Shown here: piece after piece, positions 1 through 9,584 of the stretch
Layout: each line of letters opens with the position of its first letter
Position numbering within the stretch: the first letter of the stretch is position 1
Assembly: GCA_903896505.1 (NCBI GenBank)
Contig: CAITXU010000243.1
Coordinates: 1 to 53,617 of the forward strand
DNA from: an uncultured Verrucomicrobiota bacterium
Lineage (GTDB): Bacteria > Verrucomicrobiota > Verrucomicrobiia > Limisphaerales > UBA9464
DNA length: 53,617 nt
Reading direction: 5' to 3'
Made by a program: the position numbers and the translations under genes
The notes under the pieces: generated by a model
The model's input: only the letters and a program-made list of their open reading frames with translations
Databases searched by the model: none
Told to the model about the DNA's origin: nothing

Positions 1-72
1 GGAGCGCGTCCCTCCGGTGGATGTCCCTCCTTCGGAGGGACTTGTGTCCGGACGCGCTCCTGCAAGTCCCCA
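1..72 (+). repeat. Dispersed palindromic element, copy 1 (cut by window edge)
   Basis: The sequence holds the inner hairpin TCCCTCC-TTC-GGAGGGA and the right outer arm ending in CGCTCCTGCAAGTCCCC. The same core recurs near 24.49 kb and, inverted, near 50.98 kb. The left outer arm is missing because the window begins inside the element. The flank after the right arm differs from the other two copies, so only the hairpin core is shared. The element lies downstream of the CxxCH protein gene and codes for nothing recognisable. Confidence 0.85.
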
Positions 73-131
73 AATCTTTCCTTCAACCCCCGGTAGGGAC
101 TGTATCCAGGCACCGGTCCGTTATTGTCCGC

Positions 132-162
132 CCAACGACGAGAGCGAAACTCCCGTCGTTGG
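132..162 (-). terminator. Terminator-like hairpin after the CxxCH gene
   Basis: A perfect 9-bp inverted repeat, CCAACGACG at 132-140 and CGTCGTTGG at 154-162, starts 13 bp beyond the stop codon of the minus-strand gene ending at 175. There is no long T-tract on the minus strand, so it may be a weak or factor-assisted terminator, or a transcript-end stabiliser. Confidence 0.5.
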
Positions 163-174
163 CGGAGAACCGAT

Positions 175-3100
175 TTACTTGGTAAAAACCGCGTTCTTGG
201 GATCGCCTCCGGATTGGAGGTAGGCCACCAGGTTCAGCACTTCGTCCTTGTTCAGGGGATTCAGAAGGCCCGCGGGCATCAACGAAATTGGGTATGGCTT
301 GCGGGATTTGATCTGTGCCAGTTCGACCGTGGTCGATTCCTCCGGATTGCGCGGATCGGCGACCACCACCAGTTTGCCGTTTTCTTCATAGGCGCGACCG
401 ACGAGGGTGGAGCCGTCGGCCAGGTGGACTTCCTCGGAACCGTATTGGTCGGAAATGACCTTGGACGGTTCAATAATGTTTTCCACCAGATCGTGGATCG
501 TGTAGCGGGAGGCGACCCCGGTGAGGTCGGGTCCGACGCCGCCGCCGGAACCGTTGAACCGGTGACACGATGCACAGCCGGTGGAATGAAAGAGGGCCAG
601 CCCGTTGTCGTAGCTGCGTCCATGGACGCCGCCAGCGAGAACGGATAGGGCCTGTTCGACGGTGTAAGCCTGGCCGGGTCCCTTGGGTGCGGCAAATTGA
701 GGAGTGGCACCCGGTGCGGCCTTGGTGGTCGACAAGGTTTCCATGGTCTGCCGTTCCTGAGCATCATTCATGGTGGCGAGAGCATCCTTGCGAATATTTT
801 CGAGGAAGCCGCGGAAACTGTTTCCGCCCTGCCAAGGGGCGGTTCTGGGGAACCAGCTGAAGAAGGATTTGCGAAGAGCCGGTGTCCAGCCCACGGTGGC
901 TTCGCGCAGGAGATAGGCAAAGGCAATTTGTTCCTGATTGGGCCTGCTGGCGGACGCCTGGGCGAACGGTCCTGCATAGCCGGAATTCCGGGCCAGCAGG
1001 GCATCGCTGGCGTACTTCAGGTCGGCGTCGCTGGCGGTCAGCATCAGCGGGACTGTCTTGGCCACCACACCGGGGGCCTTAAGGCGGATCAGAGCACCAG
1101 CCAACTCGCGGTTCAGGGGGCGACTGGACGACGGATAGAGCGCATCCAACCGGTTCTGAGTCGAGGTCCAGGCTTCACCTTCCGGCAAGCCGAGGCGGAT
1201 GAGGGTCAACTGGTAGGCGCGAACGACGGCCAGCCGGGCACCCTCGTCCAGGGGAGCCCAATCGAGATGGTTCAAGAGGGCCAGAAGCCGGTCCCGATGG
1301 GCCGCGGTACCGATTCGGGCCAAGGCAACGGCTCCTTCAATGATTGCCCAGGGACGCTTTTCTTCGAAGACGCGGTCGGCCCACGCGGCGACCGGTTGGC
1401 GCTCAATGGCGACGCGGGCGGCGTAGCGAATCCACCGGTCGGAGTGTCCGAGGTAGGGCCAGGCCTTGGCGATTGCTTCGGGTCCGGTTCCTTCCGCGTG
1501 GAGGGCTTCCAGATCGAGTCGAGTTTGATGTTCCGGGGTCGCGGTCAATGCCGGTGCAGTGGAGGTGGAGTCGGTACCGACATAGGTCACCCTATAGACC
1601 GCCGATTGGGTTCCGCGTCCGCCGATGGCGAAATAGAGGGCACCGTCGCGGGGATGGACGAGCAGGTCGGTCAGGGGAAGGGGACGTCCGCTGATGAATT
1701 CCTCTTTCTCTGCATGATAGCCAGCGCCCTCGGGTGTGAGGTGAATGGCGTACATGGTTCCATAGGTCCAGTCGTTGGCGAAGATGGCCTGCTGATAACG
1801 GGCGGGGAATTTGGCACCTTTCCCGGAGGTCACACCGGTGGGACTGCCGGGCCCGATGTCGACGAGGGCGGGAACGCTGTCGGGGTAGTACGGGGGCCAC
1901 TTACCGGCACCGGAACGCCATCCCAAATCGCTGCCGCTGGTGGCCAGACAGATACGTGTGGGGCGGTACCAAGGCATGCCGGCGTCCCATTCCATGTCGG
2001 AGTCGTAGGTAATGATGTCTCCGAGGTTGTTGAAGGCGAAGTCGTATTCGTTGCGATAGCCCGAACTGATCATCTCGAACACCTTACCGTCGGGGTCGGT
2101 TTTGCAGATGTAACCTCCGGGGGCGAGGATGCCGCGGGCGTGCCCGTTGGCATCCCAGAGGCGGGTGACGACCTGGTCTTCATTCCACGCATGGGCTGCC
2201 CGGGACAATTCCATGTGGTCGGGGAGCTTGGTATGGTTGCCGCAGGCCACGTAGATGGATTTGCCGTCGGGCGAAAGGACAATGGCATGGGGTCCGTGCT
2301 CGCCACCGCCATCGATTCGACGCAGCAGTTTTTCCTCGTCAAACTGGTCGTCGCCGTTGGTGTCCCACAACCGCCAGAGGCCCTGGCGACCATGTTGCTC
2401 ATTGACCATGACATACAGGCTGTCGAAGGCGTAGAGCAGGCCATGAGCACCGCCGACGGAATTGGTCAGCCGTTCCACTGCGGCCGGTGTACCGGAGCCG
2501 GGCGCCGGGAGGGTGAGCCGAAAGAGGCCCCCATTTTGATCGCAGGTGATCAGGCGCCCCTTGTTATCGACGGTCATGCTGACCCAGGAACCCTGGTCGG
2601 ATTTCGGAACAGCGTGAACCAGTTCAACCCGGAATCCGGGCAGAACATGAATCTCGGACGGGTCGGTAGCGCTGGGTGGCGCTGGCGGCGCACCGGCACC
2701 GGCCAGGGCATCACCCCAGGGTTGGTCGCCGTATCGACCGACCACCTTGGCGGCTGTCCAGCCGGCACGACCTGGGACCGTGGCCTCCCAAGTGGCATCG
2801 GTGACCAGGGAAGAATCCTTACCGTTGACTGGCTTGAAGACCAACCGGGCGACGAGCCCGGCCACATCACCTTCGTTTTTGCAATCGGCCCGAAGCTCGT
2901 GATGGCCCGGCTTGAGTTTTGAGGTCAAGTCGATCTTGGTGGGCTGATTCCAGTCGGCGTTGGTTAGGACCGGTTGTCCGTCGAGCGAGACAACAGCTCC
3001 GTTATCGCAGGTCAGGAATAGGACCGCTTCGCGGAGTGGTTCAGCCACGTCGAATCCGCGACGAAACTGGGCTGCGGTCTGACTTCCAGGGCCTTCGGCC

Positions 3101-3198
3101 CATATCCAGGAGGTTTCCGCGGCCAGTTGGCAAACGGACCCGGAAGTGATCGCGAGGAGCCCTCCCAGGAGGGCAAGTTTTGAACGGCGGAGGAACAT
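175..3198 (-). CDS. PVC-type heme-binding CxxCH protein (membrane-bound dehydrogenase-like)
   Basis: A large exported protein (1007 residues) of a family expanded in Planctomycetes and Verrucomicrobia. An N-terminal signal peptide is followed by a galactose-binding-like beta domain (about 30-130), a six-bladed propeller-type sugar/sorbosone dehydrogenase region (about 185-560), a HEAT-like helical stretch (about 570-830) and a C-terminal class I cytochrome c domain. Its heme site CASCH starts near residue 875, with a likely axial Met in the later LMPAG segment. The family is thought to oxidise sugars or other carbon compounds in the periplasm and pass electrons to a heme, but substrates are mostly unknown. 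I chose the ATG at 3198, preceded by GGGG, over a TTG two codons upstream. It stands alone, followed by a hairpin. Confidence 0.93.
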   Translation of the reverse strand: MFLRRSKLALLGGLLAITSGSVCQLAAETSWIWAEGPGSQTAAQFRRGFDVAEPLREAVLFLTCDNGAVVSLDGQPVLTNADWNQPTKIDLTSKLKPGHHELRADCKNEGDVAGLVARLVFKPVNGKDSSLVTDATWEATVPGRAGWTAAKVVGRYGDQPWGDALAGAGAPPAPPSATDPSEIHVLPGFRVELVHAVPKSDQGSWVSMTVDNKGRLITCDQNGGLFRLTLPAPGSGTPAAVERLTNSVGGAHGLLYAFDSLYVMVNEQHGRQGLWRLWDTNGDDQFDEEKLLRRIDGGGEHGPHAIVLSPDGKSIYVACGNHTKLPDHMELSRAAHAWNEDQVVTRLWDANGHARGILAPGGYICKTDPDGKVFEMISSGYRNEYDFAFNNLGDIITYDSDMEWDAGMPWYRPTRICLATSGSDLGWRSGAGKWPPYYPDSVPALVDIGPGSPTGVTSGKGAKFPARYQQAIFANDWTYGTMYAIHLTPEGAGYHAEKEEFISGRPLPLTDLLVHPRDGALYFAIGGRGTQSAVYRVTYVGTDSTSTAPALTATPEHQTRLDLEALHAEGTGPEAIAKAWPYLGHSDRWIRYAARVAIERQPVAAWADRVFEEKRPWAIIEGAVALARIGTAAHRDRLLALLNHLDWAPLDEGARLAVVRAYQLTLIRLGLPEGEAWTSTQNRLDALYPSSSRPLNRELAGALIRLKAPGVVAKTVPLMLTASDADLKYASDALLARNSGYAGPFAQASASRPNQEQIAFAYLLREATVGWTPALRKSFFSWFPRTAPWQGGNSFRGFLENIRKDALATMNDAQERQTMETLSTTKAAPGATPQFAAPKGPGQAYTVEQALSVLAGGVHGRSYDNGLALFHSTGCASCHRFNGSGGGVGPDLTGVASRYTIHDLVENIIEPSKVISDQYGSEEVHLADGSTLVGRAYEENGKLVVVADPRNPEESTTVELAQIKSRKPYPISLMPAGLLNPLNKDEVLNLVAYLQSGGDPKNAVFTK

Positions 3199-3274
3199 CC
3201 CCAAGCTGACACCAAACCGCGTGGTTTATTCAAGCGCCCACCGATGAATTCCAACCGAAATTGCTTGGGGGTTC

Positions 3275-3316
3275 GCAGCAAAAGAAAAATGCCGGGCGGA
3301 GTGGCCGCCCGGCATT
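3275..3316 (-). terminator. Rho-independent terminator of the polysaccharide export block
   Basis: Perfect 12-bp arms AATGCCGGGCGG (3288-3299) and CCGCCCGGCATT (3305-3316) enclose a 5-nt loop. Read on the minus strand the stem is followed by a T-rich run (TTTTTCTTTT). It lies 23 bp past the stop codon of the BY-kinase gene, so it ends the 7755-to-3340 transcript and separates it from the CxxCH gene downstream. Confidence 0.9.
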
Positions 3317-3339
3317 ACTCAGGGAGAATGGACCGACGT

Positions 3340-5547
3340 TCAGGCGGTCTTGTCGGTCTTGGCCGACTCGGTGGCACTTTTCGGAGCGGGAGCCGGAGCC
3401 GACGGTTTGCCCGGCTTTTTTCCGGTGCCCGTCGACTTGTTCTTGTAGTGGCTCGCGTAATACCGGTTCTGGTAGTAGTGGTAGCTGTAGTAGTAGCTGT
3501 CCTTGCCTTCGAAATCGATGTCGTTCAGCACCACACCCACCACGTGGATGCCGGCTTCCTGAATTCGTTGAATCGACCGCGAGGCGTGTTCCCGGCGAAT
3601 CTTGTTGAACTTGGTGACGAACAACATGCCGTCGGACATGGCTCCAAGCACCAACGGGTCGGCCACGGCTGACACCGGGGGGCAATCGAGGACGACCCGG
3701 TCATAGCGATTGGAAACCTCCTCCAGGAATTGAAGCATCCGTCGGGAACTGATCAGTTCGGAGGGATTGGAAGGAACAGCGCCACAGCAGCAAATGTCGA
3801 GATTGGGCACTTCGGTCGAATGAATGATTTCATCGACATTTTGGACCCGTTCCACGAGATACGCCGATAAACCGATTTGGGCGGGCTGCTCAAAGGCCTT
3901 GTGGACGGAAGGACGGCGCAAGTCACCGTCCACCAAAAGCGTTCGCAGGCCGGTTTGAGCGGTCACGATGGCGTAGTTGGACGCCACGAGGGACTTTCCT
4001 TCCGCGGGAATGGTGCTGGTGACGGAAACGGTGCGGAGCTTGTCGCCATTCCGGGCGAGGGAGATGGCTGCCCGCAGGGTTCGGAATCCTTCTGCAGGAC
4101 CGGACGTTGGGTGAAGATGAGCCTGGAGGTCCCGCTCGATCATGCTCGAGGACTTGATGTTGGGGACGTAGCCGAGGAATGGGAGCTTCAGGTATTGCTC
4201 GACATCCTCCTGGGTCTTGACCGAGTCATCCAGGAAGCTCATCAGGAAGGCAAAGCCGACGGCCACAGCCAGTCCGCCGAACGCACTCATGGCCAGAATC
4301 AACGGGCGGTTTGGTTTTGCCGGGACGACCGGCGTCGTTGCGCGGTCGATAATCACCATGTTGTTTTGGGTGTCCTTGGAATTGATGTCGTATTCCTTGG
4401 TTTTCGAGAGAATCAGCTGGAACATGGTTTCAGCCCGCTCCTTTTGACGGGCCAGAATGTCAAATTTGGATTTGGCCTCATACAATTCCTCCATCCGCTT
4501 CTCCGCATCGGCAAAGCGAGCCTTGGTATTCTCCAGCTTCTGCTGCTCGATGCTGGCTGCCGACAGGATGCCTTGAAAGGCACGAGCGGACTCGGCCTTG
4601 AGCTTCGCGACATCGACTTCCAATTCGCGATTGGCCTGCATCACGAGAGGGTACTTGTCCCGATAGCGGGTCTTTAAGCCTTCCAAACGGGCTTCGTCCA
4701 TGAGGACCTTGACCTTGATTTCCGAGACGGACCGGTCGGCAGCCACCAGCGAATAGTCCGCCAAATCGTGCCCCTCGCTGACCCAGCGTTTGCCCTCGGC
4801 GGCCTTGCGGACGGCATCGTCGGTGATGATGGCCTGGGACTCCACATCGCTCCGGGCTTGGCGGAGACCGTAGGCATCCACGTTGTCCATGGCTCGATTG
4901 TCATCGACCAGGGAAATCATCTTCTTCTCCTGCCGATAGCGTTGGACGGCTTCCTGCGCCGCGAGCAATTCTGCCTCGGCGGAGACAGCCTCCTGCTTCA
5001 ACATGCGGTAGCCGGTCAGGGCACGAAGAATCTTTCGGTCCTGATTGGCGGAAAGGAACATTTCCAGAAGGGTGTTGGCGATGTCCTCGGCGACCCGTGG
5101 CTTGGGATGCAAGACCTTGACCTCGACCAGACGGGTCATGCGCACCGGATCGATGGTGATGTCGTGACCGACCGCAGTGGCGCGGTCAATCGCTTTGGAG
5201 TAGCGGGGGTCTTCGTCCAGTTTGAGTTTCTGAATGACCTGCTCAATCAGGGACCGCGAAACCAGATTTTTGTATTGGGTTTGCAGGTACTCCTGGTCCT
5301 TGCTATTGGCCGTGATGACATCCCGAAGACTGAGGACGCTCGCGATTTCCGGCTCGATTTCCAACCGGGCCACCGCCTGATAAACGGGGGTGGAATTGAA
5401 AGCGATAAAGCCACCCGCCAGAACGAAAATTGCGAAAATGATGATAATCGCCCATCGACGTTCAAGAATGGTGTGCCAGTACTGACGAAGGTTCAGGCCT
5501 TCTTCGCCCCTGGTGACGACGGAGGATGGGTTGGCGGAGATTTCCAT
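3340..5547 (-). CDS. Polysaccharide co-polymerase/BY-type tyrosine autokinase (Wzc-like)
   Basis: An inner-membrane protein that controls chain length and export of an extracellular polysaccharide, with a cytoplasmic tyrosine kinase. The order of parts is: Wzz domain with the first membrane helix (about 31-50), a long periplasmic coiled-coil region (about 180-370), a second helix (about 415-437), then the kinase with Walker A TIPAEGKS (about 512-519), Walker A' LLVDGDLRRP (about 537) and Walker B RVVLDCPP (about 617). The tail has a tyrosine cluster YYYSYHYYQNRYYASHY (685-701), the usual autophosphorylation target, then a Lys/Pro/Ala-rich extension. At 735 residues it is a fused Wzc type rather than separate CpsC/CpsD. 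The Wza-like gene lies 23 bp upstream, and a strong terminator follows. Confidence 0.95.
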   Translation of the reverse strand: MEISANPSSVVTRGEEGLNLRQYWHTILERRWAIIIIFAIFVLAGGFIAFNSTPVYQAVARLEIEPEIASVLSLRDVITANSKDQEYLQTQYKNLVSRSLIEQVIQKLKLDEDPRYSKAIDRATAVGHDITIDPVRMTRLVEVKVLHPKPRVAEDIANTLLEMFLSANQDRKILRALTGYRMLKQEAVSAEAELLAAQEAVQRYRQEKKMISLVDDNRAMDNVDAYGLRQARSDVESQAIITDDAVRKAAEGKRWVSEGHDLADYSLVAADRSVSEIKVKVLMDEARLEGLKTRYRDKYPLVMQANRELEVDVAKLKAESARAFQGILSAASIEQQKLENTKARFADAEKRMEELYEAKSKFDILARQKERAETMFQLILSKTKEYDINSKDTQNNMVIIDRATTPVVPAKPNRPLILAMSAFGGLAVAVGFAFLMSFLDDSVKTQEDVEQYLKLPFLGYVPNIKSSSMIERDLQAHLHPTSGPAEGFRTLRAAISLARNGDKLRTVSVTSTIPAEGKSLVASNYAIVTAQTGLRTLLVDGDLRRPSVHKAFEQPAQIGLSAYLVERVQNVDEIIHSTEVPNLDICCCGAVPSNPSELISSRRMLQFLEEVSNRYDRVVLDCPPVSAVADPLVLGAMSDGMLFVTKFNKIRREHASRSIQRIQEAGIHVVGVVLNDIDFEGKDSYYYSYHYYQNRYYASHYKNKSTGTGKKPGKPSAPAPAPKSATESAKTDKTA

Positions 5548-5570
5548 GGCGTTGAAATTGAGTTAAAAGA

Positions 5571-6272
5571 TTAGAAAATGGTCCGCTCGACGTTGATGAC
5601 ATCACCGGGTTCGACGTAAACACGTTGACTCGGGTCGGAAACCCGGATGAGGTCGCGGTTTTTGAGACGCAGCACCTGTCCCGTTGCCGCCCGCCGGAGG
5701 GTAATGCCTTCTTTGTCGGCGTCGCGGGTGAAGTCTCCCGCTCCACCGATGGCTTCCAGTACGTCCATCCGGTGGTCGGGAATAATTTGAACCTGCTGGG
5801 CGTGGTTCACAGCGCCCATCACGGTGACGTAATGGATGTCGTACTGTTTGATGTCCACGGCGACCTGCGGATTGATGATCCAATCCCGGTCCAGGGCATC
5901 CCGGATTTCGGCGGCGACGTCCGCCGGACTGCGCCCGACGACTTGAACCGAGCCAACATAGAGCATTTCGACCCGTCCATCACCGTCCACTTTGACCTCC
6001 CGGCTCAAGTCTGGCTCGCCCACCACCCGAATCGACAAAATATCATTCACCGCGATTTTGCGGGCTCTCCGGGAGTCATCCGACGAGCGGGTCGCCGAGG
6101 CGGGGCTCGAAGCCAGCGTGGTCGGTGAAGTGGGGATGGGAATGCCTGTCTGGACCGCAGTCGGAGTCGTTGCAGGAGGCGCGGCTGGAGTGGGAGCGTC
6201 CTCAGCCTGGAGTGTCATGATGACCGAAGTCACCAAGACCGGGAGGCAATAGAGATTTTTCGACGTTTTCAT
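5571..6272 (-). CDS. Polysaccharide export protein (Wza/GfcE family, short form)
   Basis: A periplasmic/outer-membrane protein expected to form the export channel or its collar for the polysaccharide handled by the downstream BY-kinase. Its N-terminus is a signal peptide (ending near LQAEDA) followed by a Thr/Pro/Ser linker. The Poly_export domain begins at about residue 72 with VNDILSIRVVGEPDLS, and an SLBB-type domain follows (VTVMGAVNHAQQV onward). At 233 residues it is much shorter than E. coli Wza (about 380) and lacks the C-terminal amphipathic helix that forms the Wza pore. The adjacent beta-barrel may therefore supply the outer-membrane passage. No lipobox Cys is visible. It sits 13 bp after the barrel gene. 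Confidence 0.9.
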   Translation of the reverse strand: MKTSKNLYCLPVLVTSVIMTLQAEDAPTPAAPPATTPTAVQTGIPIPTSPTTLASSPASATRSSDDSRRARKIAVNDILSIRVVGEPDLSREVKVDGDGRVEMLYVGSVQVVGRSPADVAAEIRDALDRDWIINPQVAVDIKQYDIHYVTVMGAVNHAQQVQIIPDHRMDVLEAIGGAGDFTRDADKEGITLRRAATGQVLRLKNRDLIRVSDPSQRVYVEPGDVINVERTIF

Positions 6273-6285
6273 AAACCGGGGATGT

Positions 6286-7755
6286 TCAAAAGCCGATGGA
6301 GACCTGAAGCGTGACCGAGTTGACTTGATAAGGCTGCAGGCCGTTCAAATTGTTGCCAACATAGTAGGCGTATTTCCGGTCGTTATAGGTAAAGGTGTAT
6401 TCTTCATGGTTGAACCCGAGCGAAGCACGCAACCACCGGTTGGGCATGTAGTTGAGGCTAAGACCAAGGGAATAATCCTTGTCACTGCGCCCCGTCCGCG
6501 CCGAAGAGAAAATCGATACGGTCCCAGGACCGGAGGGCGTTTGAATTGGGAAAGGAATGAGCAAACCTTTTACCGTGCGGTCGGTCAGGTCGATGAGCGA
6601 AGCGGAAGCGTCGAATTGGAGTGCCCACTTTAAATCCGTGGAAATATACTGAATCGCCGAAAGCTTTACCTTGCTTTCGACCGAGGTGGTTGGGGTGGTT
6701 GCGGAAACGGAGGTGGATCGGGACCCCGTCAGCAATATTTGGCTATACTGGGTGGGCAGGTATGTCAAGTCAAGCGCAACCACCGGAGAGCCGGTGTCCT
6801 TGACGGCGGGATTATTCGGTACAGAGCGAAGCTCGTATCCGAAACGGACCGTGCCGCTGAGGCGGGTTGTGAATTGTCCCGTTGCCCCAAAAGCACCGCC
6901 ATAGAAGGCACTGTAATAAACTGGCGGTTGGGATTCAGACGTCTTGGAAGGGCTTTCCTGGCCGTAATAGATGTCCCCGAACAATTTTACCCGGGACGTC
7001 AGGATATAAGAGGTCCCCACGTAACCTTTGAACAATTCGGTATTATAGAATCCCGACGTGGAATCGTATTCGATGGCGTTGTGATAGGCCACGACGTAGG
7101 GCCGGAGCCGCTCGGTGGCGTCAAAGGTCAGCGTGTACGCATCCTTCCAAGGCTGACGGTTGATGAGGATGGTCCGCTGGGCGTTGGCGATGCCAATGAA
7201 GCTGGAAAGAAAATCGATCTGGTCCGTCCCCGTCAGGTTCCATCGGTTGTGGGTGAGGTTGACCCCCAAATTGAGGTGGTCCTGGGACGTGTTGAAGTCC
7301 GAGTGGCTGACGTAGATTACCTGGTCGTGAGTGTAGCCGAATGTAACGTGATTGTACTCGGTACTTCCGTATTGAACGTCAAAGCCGGGGCTGAAAAACA
7401 GCAGATTGTCGCTTTCAGCCAGACTGGAGGAACGGTACTGAAAATTGTCGGTGTAAATCGACGCCATCGAGAATTTTGGCTTCACCTGCCACTTCCCCAA
7501 ATCGAACTTGAGGTAGTCCTCGGCATGCCATCCCGACCAAAACGACTCATCTGCGTTGGTCACCGCAGTAGGGGTGTTGGGGGCAGCCATGTCAGCACTG
7601 GTGTTGACGACTGCGGTGCCAACGGACGACCGTTGGTCGGAAGTCCCTCCTGGCGTGACCGGAGCGGGTGGGTCATCCGCCTGGATGGTCCCCGGCATTA
7701 AACCCAGGCCCACGGCCACGCCGACGGTTGTTAAGGTGCCTAAAAATGTCTCCAA
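6286..7755 (-). CDS. Outer-membrane beta-barrel protein of the exopolysaccharide block
   Basis: A predicted outer-membrane protein of 489 residues. It has a hydrophobic N-terminal signal (residues 4-25), a Pro/Thr-rich linker, and then alternating aromatic/polar strands through to a terminal VTLQVSIGF, the classical C-terminal aromatic signature for BAM insertion. It resembles the uncharacterised 'outer membrane beta-barrel' proteins coded beside Wza and Wzc homologues in Verrucomicrobia. A role as outer-membrane porin for the polysaccharide is inferred from context. The first possible start is a TTG at 7755 with no clear Shine-Dalgarno; no ATG lies before the signal core, so the start is uncertain. 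It is the first gene of the block and diverges from gluconokinase. Confidence 0.8.
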   Translation of the reverse strand: METFLGTLTTVGVAVGLGLMPGTIQADDPPAPVTPGGTSDQRSSVGTAVVNTSADMAAPNTPTAVTNADESFWSGWHAEDYLKFDLGKWQVKPKFSMASIYTDNFQYRSSSLAESDNLLFFSPGFDVQYGSTEYNHVTFGYTHDQVIYVSHSDFNTSQDHLNLGVNLTHNRWNLTGTDQIDFLSSFIGIANAQRTILINRQPWKDAYTLTFDATERLRPYVVAYHNAIEYDSTSGFYNTELFKGYVGTSYILTSRVKLFGDIYYGQESPSKTSESQPPVYYSAFYGGAFGATGQFTTRLSGTVRFGYELRSVPNNPAVKDTGSPVVALDLTYLPTQYSQILLTGSRSTSVSATTPTTSVESKVKLSAIQYISTDLKWALQFDASASLIDLTDRTVKGLLIPFPIQTPSGPGTVSIFSSARTGRSDKDYSLGLSLNYMPNRWLRASLGFNHEEYTFTYNDRKYAYYVGNNLNGLQPYQVNSVTLQVSIGF

Positions 7756-7897
7756 GCAATTAGAGATTGAACCAAATCCACCGCCAAGTAAATAACAGAA
7801 AGGGTGGCGTTTCCGTTGGTCAAGAACTGGTTACAAACACTTGAAGGTTTGCCGACGAACCCTTTCCCGAGACGGATTCTGTTGTTAGCCTCGAGGC

Positions 7898-8395
7898 ATG
7901 GTCATCGTCATCATGGGCGTTTCCGGCGCCGGCAAAACCACGGTTGGCTCCTTGCTGGCGAGAAGGTTGCATTGGACATTTCGCGACGGCGATGAATTTC
8001 ATCCCGCAGCCAATGTGGCCAAGATGGCATCGGGGACTCCATTGACGGACGCCGACCGGTGGCCATGGCTGCAGGCCATTCATACCTACCTGTCGAAGAC
8101 CCTCGACAATGGTGACTCGGCGGTCGTGGCCTGTTCCGCTCTCAAGCAGGAGTACCGTCGACGCCTTTCTGAAGGATTGTCCGGGGTTCGATTCGTCCAC
8201 CTGTCGGGAACGCCCGAGCTCCTCGCCCAGCGGGTTGCTGCCCGAAAGGAACATTTCATGCCCCCGGGTCTGCTCGGAAGTCAATTGGCCATCCTGGAGG
8301 CCCCCTCCGACGCCCTGGTCGTCGATATCGGCCAATCCCCTGAGGAATTGGCGCAAGAAATCATCCGGCGTTTGGAAATTTCGGTTCCAATTTGA
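7898..8395 (+). CDS. gntK: Gluconokinase
   Basis: Phosphorylates D-gluconate to 6-phosphogluconate in the cytoplasm, feeding the pentose phosphate or Entner-Doudoroff route. The 165-residue length fits the GntK/IdnK family. The P-loop GVSGAGKTT sits at residues 7-15, followed by family signatures DGDEFHPAANVAKM and GTPLTDADRWPWL, the motif ACSALKQEYRRRL, and a C-terminal ARKEHFMPPGLLGSQ segment. No gluconate transporter or dehydratase lies nearby, so gluconate may come from secreted sugar oxidation (for instance by dehydrogenases like the one at 175-3198); that link is only inference. Confidence 0.95.
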   Translation: MVIVIMGVSGAGKTTVGSLLARRLHWTFRDGDEFHPAANVAKMASGTPLTDADRWPWLQAIHTYLSKTLDNGDSAVVACSALKQEYRRRLSEGLSGVRFVHLSGTPELLAQRVAARKEHFMPPGLLGSQLAILEAPSDALVVDIGQSPEELAQEIIRRLEISVPI

Positions 8396-8553
8396 ACGGT
8401 TGAACTTTTTGCCAGTCCAAGGGTTCAGCAAGCCGGAGTATTCGAGGTCACCCCTTGACGGCAGGCATAGAATCCGTTCTTTTTTCGGCACTTTTCCAAA
8501 GCTGGCGAATGTCGCTGAAGGAACAGGATTCAGAATAACATCGGATTGCAGTC

Positions 8554-9513
8554 ATGATCGTCGTCGAACATCTGAGCAAGGACTTTGGGCCCAAAAGGGC
8601 CGTGAACGACGTCTCGTTCACGGTTCAAAAGGGGGAGATTCTTGGCTTTCTCGGGCCAAATGGCGCGGGCAAGTCCACCACCATGCGCATGCTGACCGGG
8701 TTCATCCCACCGACCGTGGGGCGGGTCACCATCGGAGGATTCGATGTTGCGGAGGACCCCATTTCCGCGAAACGGTTGATTGGCTATCTACCGGAAAGTG
8801 CTCCCTGCTACAGCGACATGACGGTTCATGGATTCCTGAACTTTGCCGCGGAAATTCGGGGAATTCATGGAGCCAAACGTGAGCAGGCCATCCGTACAGC
8901 CGTGGGTCTGTGCTTTCTGGAAGGGGTTCTTCACCAGTCTGTGGACACGCTTTCGAAGGGCTATCGGCACCGGACCTGCCTCGCTCAGGCGATCATTCAT
9001 GACCCGGAGGTATTGATTCTCGACGAGCCGACCGATGGCCTCGACCCCAATCAGAAACACGAAATCCGGCTGCTGCTCAAGCGCTTCGGTCAGAACAAAG
9101 CCATTATTTTTTCGACCCACATCCTCGAGGAAGTCGACGCCGTCTGCTCGCGGGCCATCATCATTGACCGCGGTCGTGTGGTCGCCAACGGAACACCGGC
9201 TGAACTCCGTGCTCGCCACAAATTGGCGGGAAGCGTGGCTCTCAAGACCCACGGGGTGGCCGCCGAAAGCATCAAAGCCCGTCTCACGACCCTCGGTGTG
9301 GTGGGCAAGGTGGAAACCGAAGCAACGGGTTCTCAAGTGTTTGTCCGGGTGTTCCCCCGGGACAAAACGGTCAACAGCGAGCTGGCCAAAGCCGTCGCCC
9401 AACTGGCTGCGCGGGAAGGCTGGAGCTTCGAAGACCTGCGAACCGAAGAGGGACGCCTCGACGAGGTGTTCCGAAGCATCACGCTCCCGGATACCGTTAA
9501 ACCGTCCGAGTAA
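8554..9513 (+). CDS. ABC transporter ATP-binding protein (GldA-like)
   Basis: ATPase of an ABC-2 exporter, 319 residues. Walker A is GPNGAGKS (about 34-41), the signature is the divergent LSKGYRHR, Walker B is VLILDEPTDGLDP, and the switch His lies in FSTHILEEVD. A C-terminal domain of about 95 residues follows the nucleotide-binding domain, as in GldA and NosF/Ccm-type ATPases. It begins a plus-strand set with a permease, a GldG-type auxiliary protein and a DUF4340 protein, spaced 71, 24 and 21 bp. In Bacteroidota GldA-GldF-GldG is linked to gliding and SprB secretion. In Verrucomicrobia the same arrangement occurs without known gliding, and the substrate is unknown. Confidence 0.93.
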   Translation: MIVVEHLSKDFGPKRAVNDVSFTVQKGEILGFLGPNGAGKSTTMRMLTGFIPPTVGRVTIGGFDVAEDPISAKRLIGYLPESAPCYSDMTVHGFLNFAAEIRGIHGAKREQAIRTAVGLCFLEGVLHQSVDTLSKGYRHRTCLAQAIIHDPEVLILDEPTDGLDPNQKHEIRLLLKRFGQNKAIIFSTHILEEVDAVCSRAIIIDRGRVVANGTPAELRARHKLAGSVALKTHGVAAESIKARLTTLGVVGKVETEATGSQVFVRVFPRDKTVNSELAKAVAQLAAREGWSFEDLRTEEGRLDEVFRSITLPDTVKPSE

Positions 9514-9584
9514 TCGCCTATCCGTCCGCTCCCAATCCTCAAAATCGGGTTGGGAACCACCCTTCATTTATCTACGCGAGTCCC

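Noticed and set aside
697..2922. A 741-codon plus-strand frame opposite the CxxCH gene
   Set aside because: Glycine/valine-rich translation without any domain; it is a complement shadow of the CxxCH gene.
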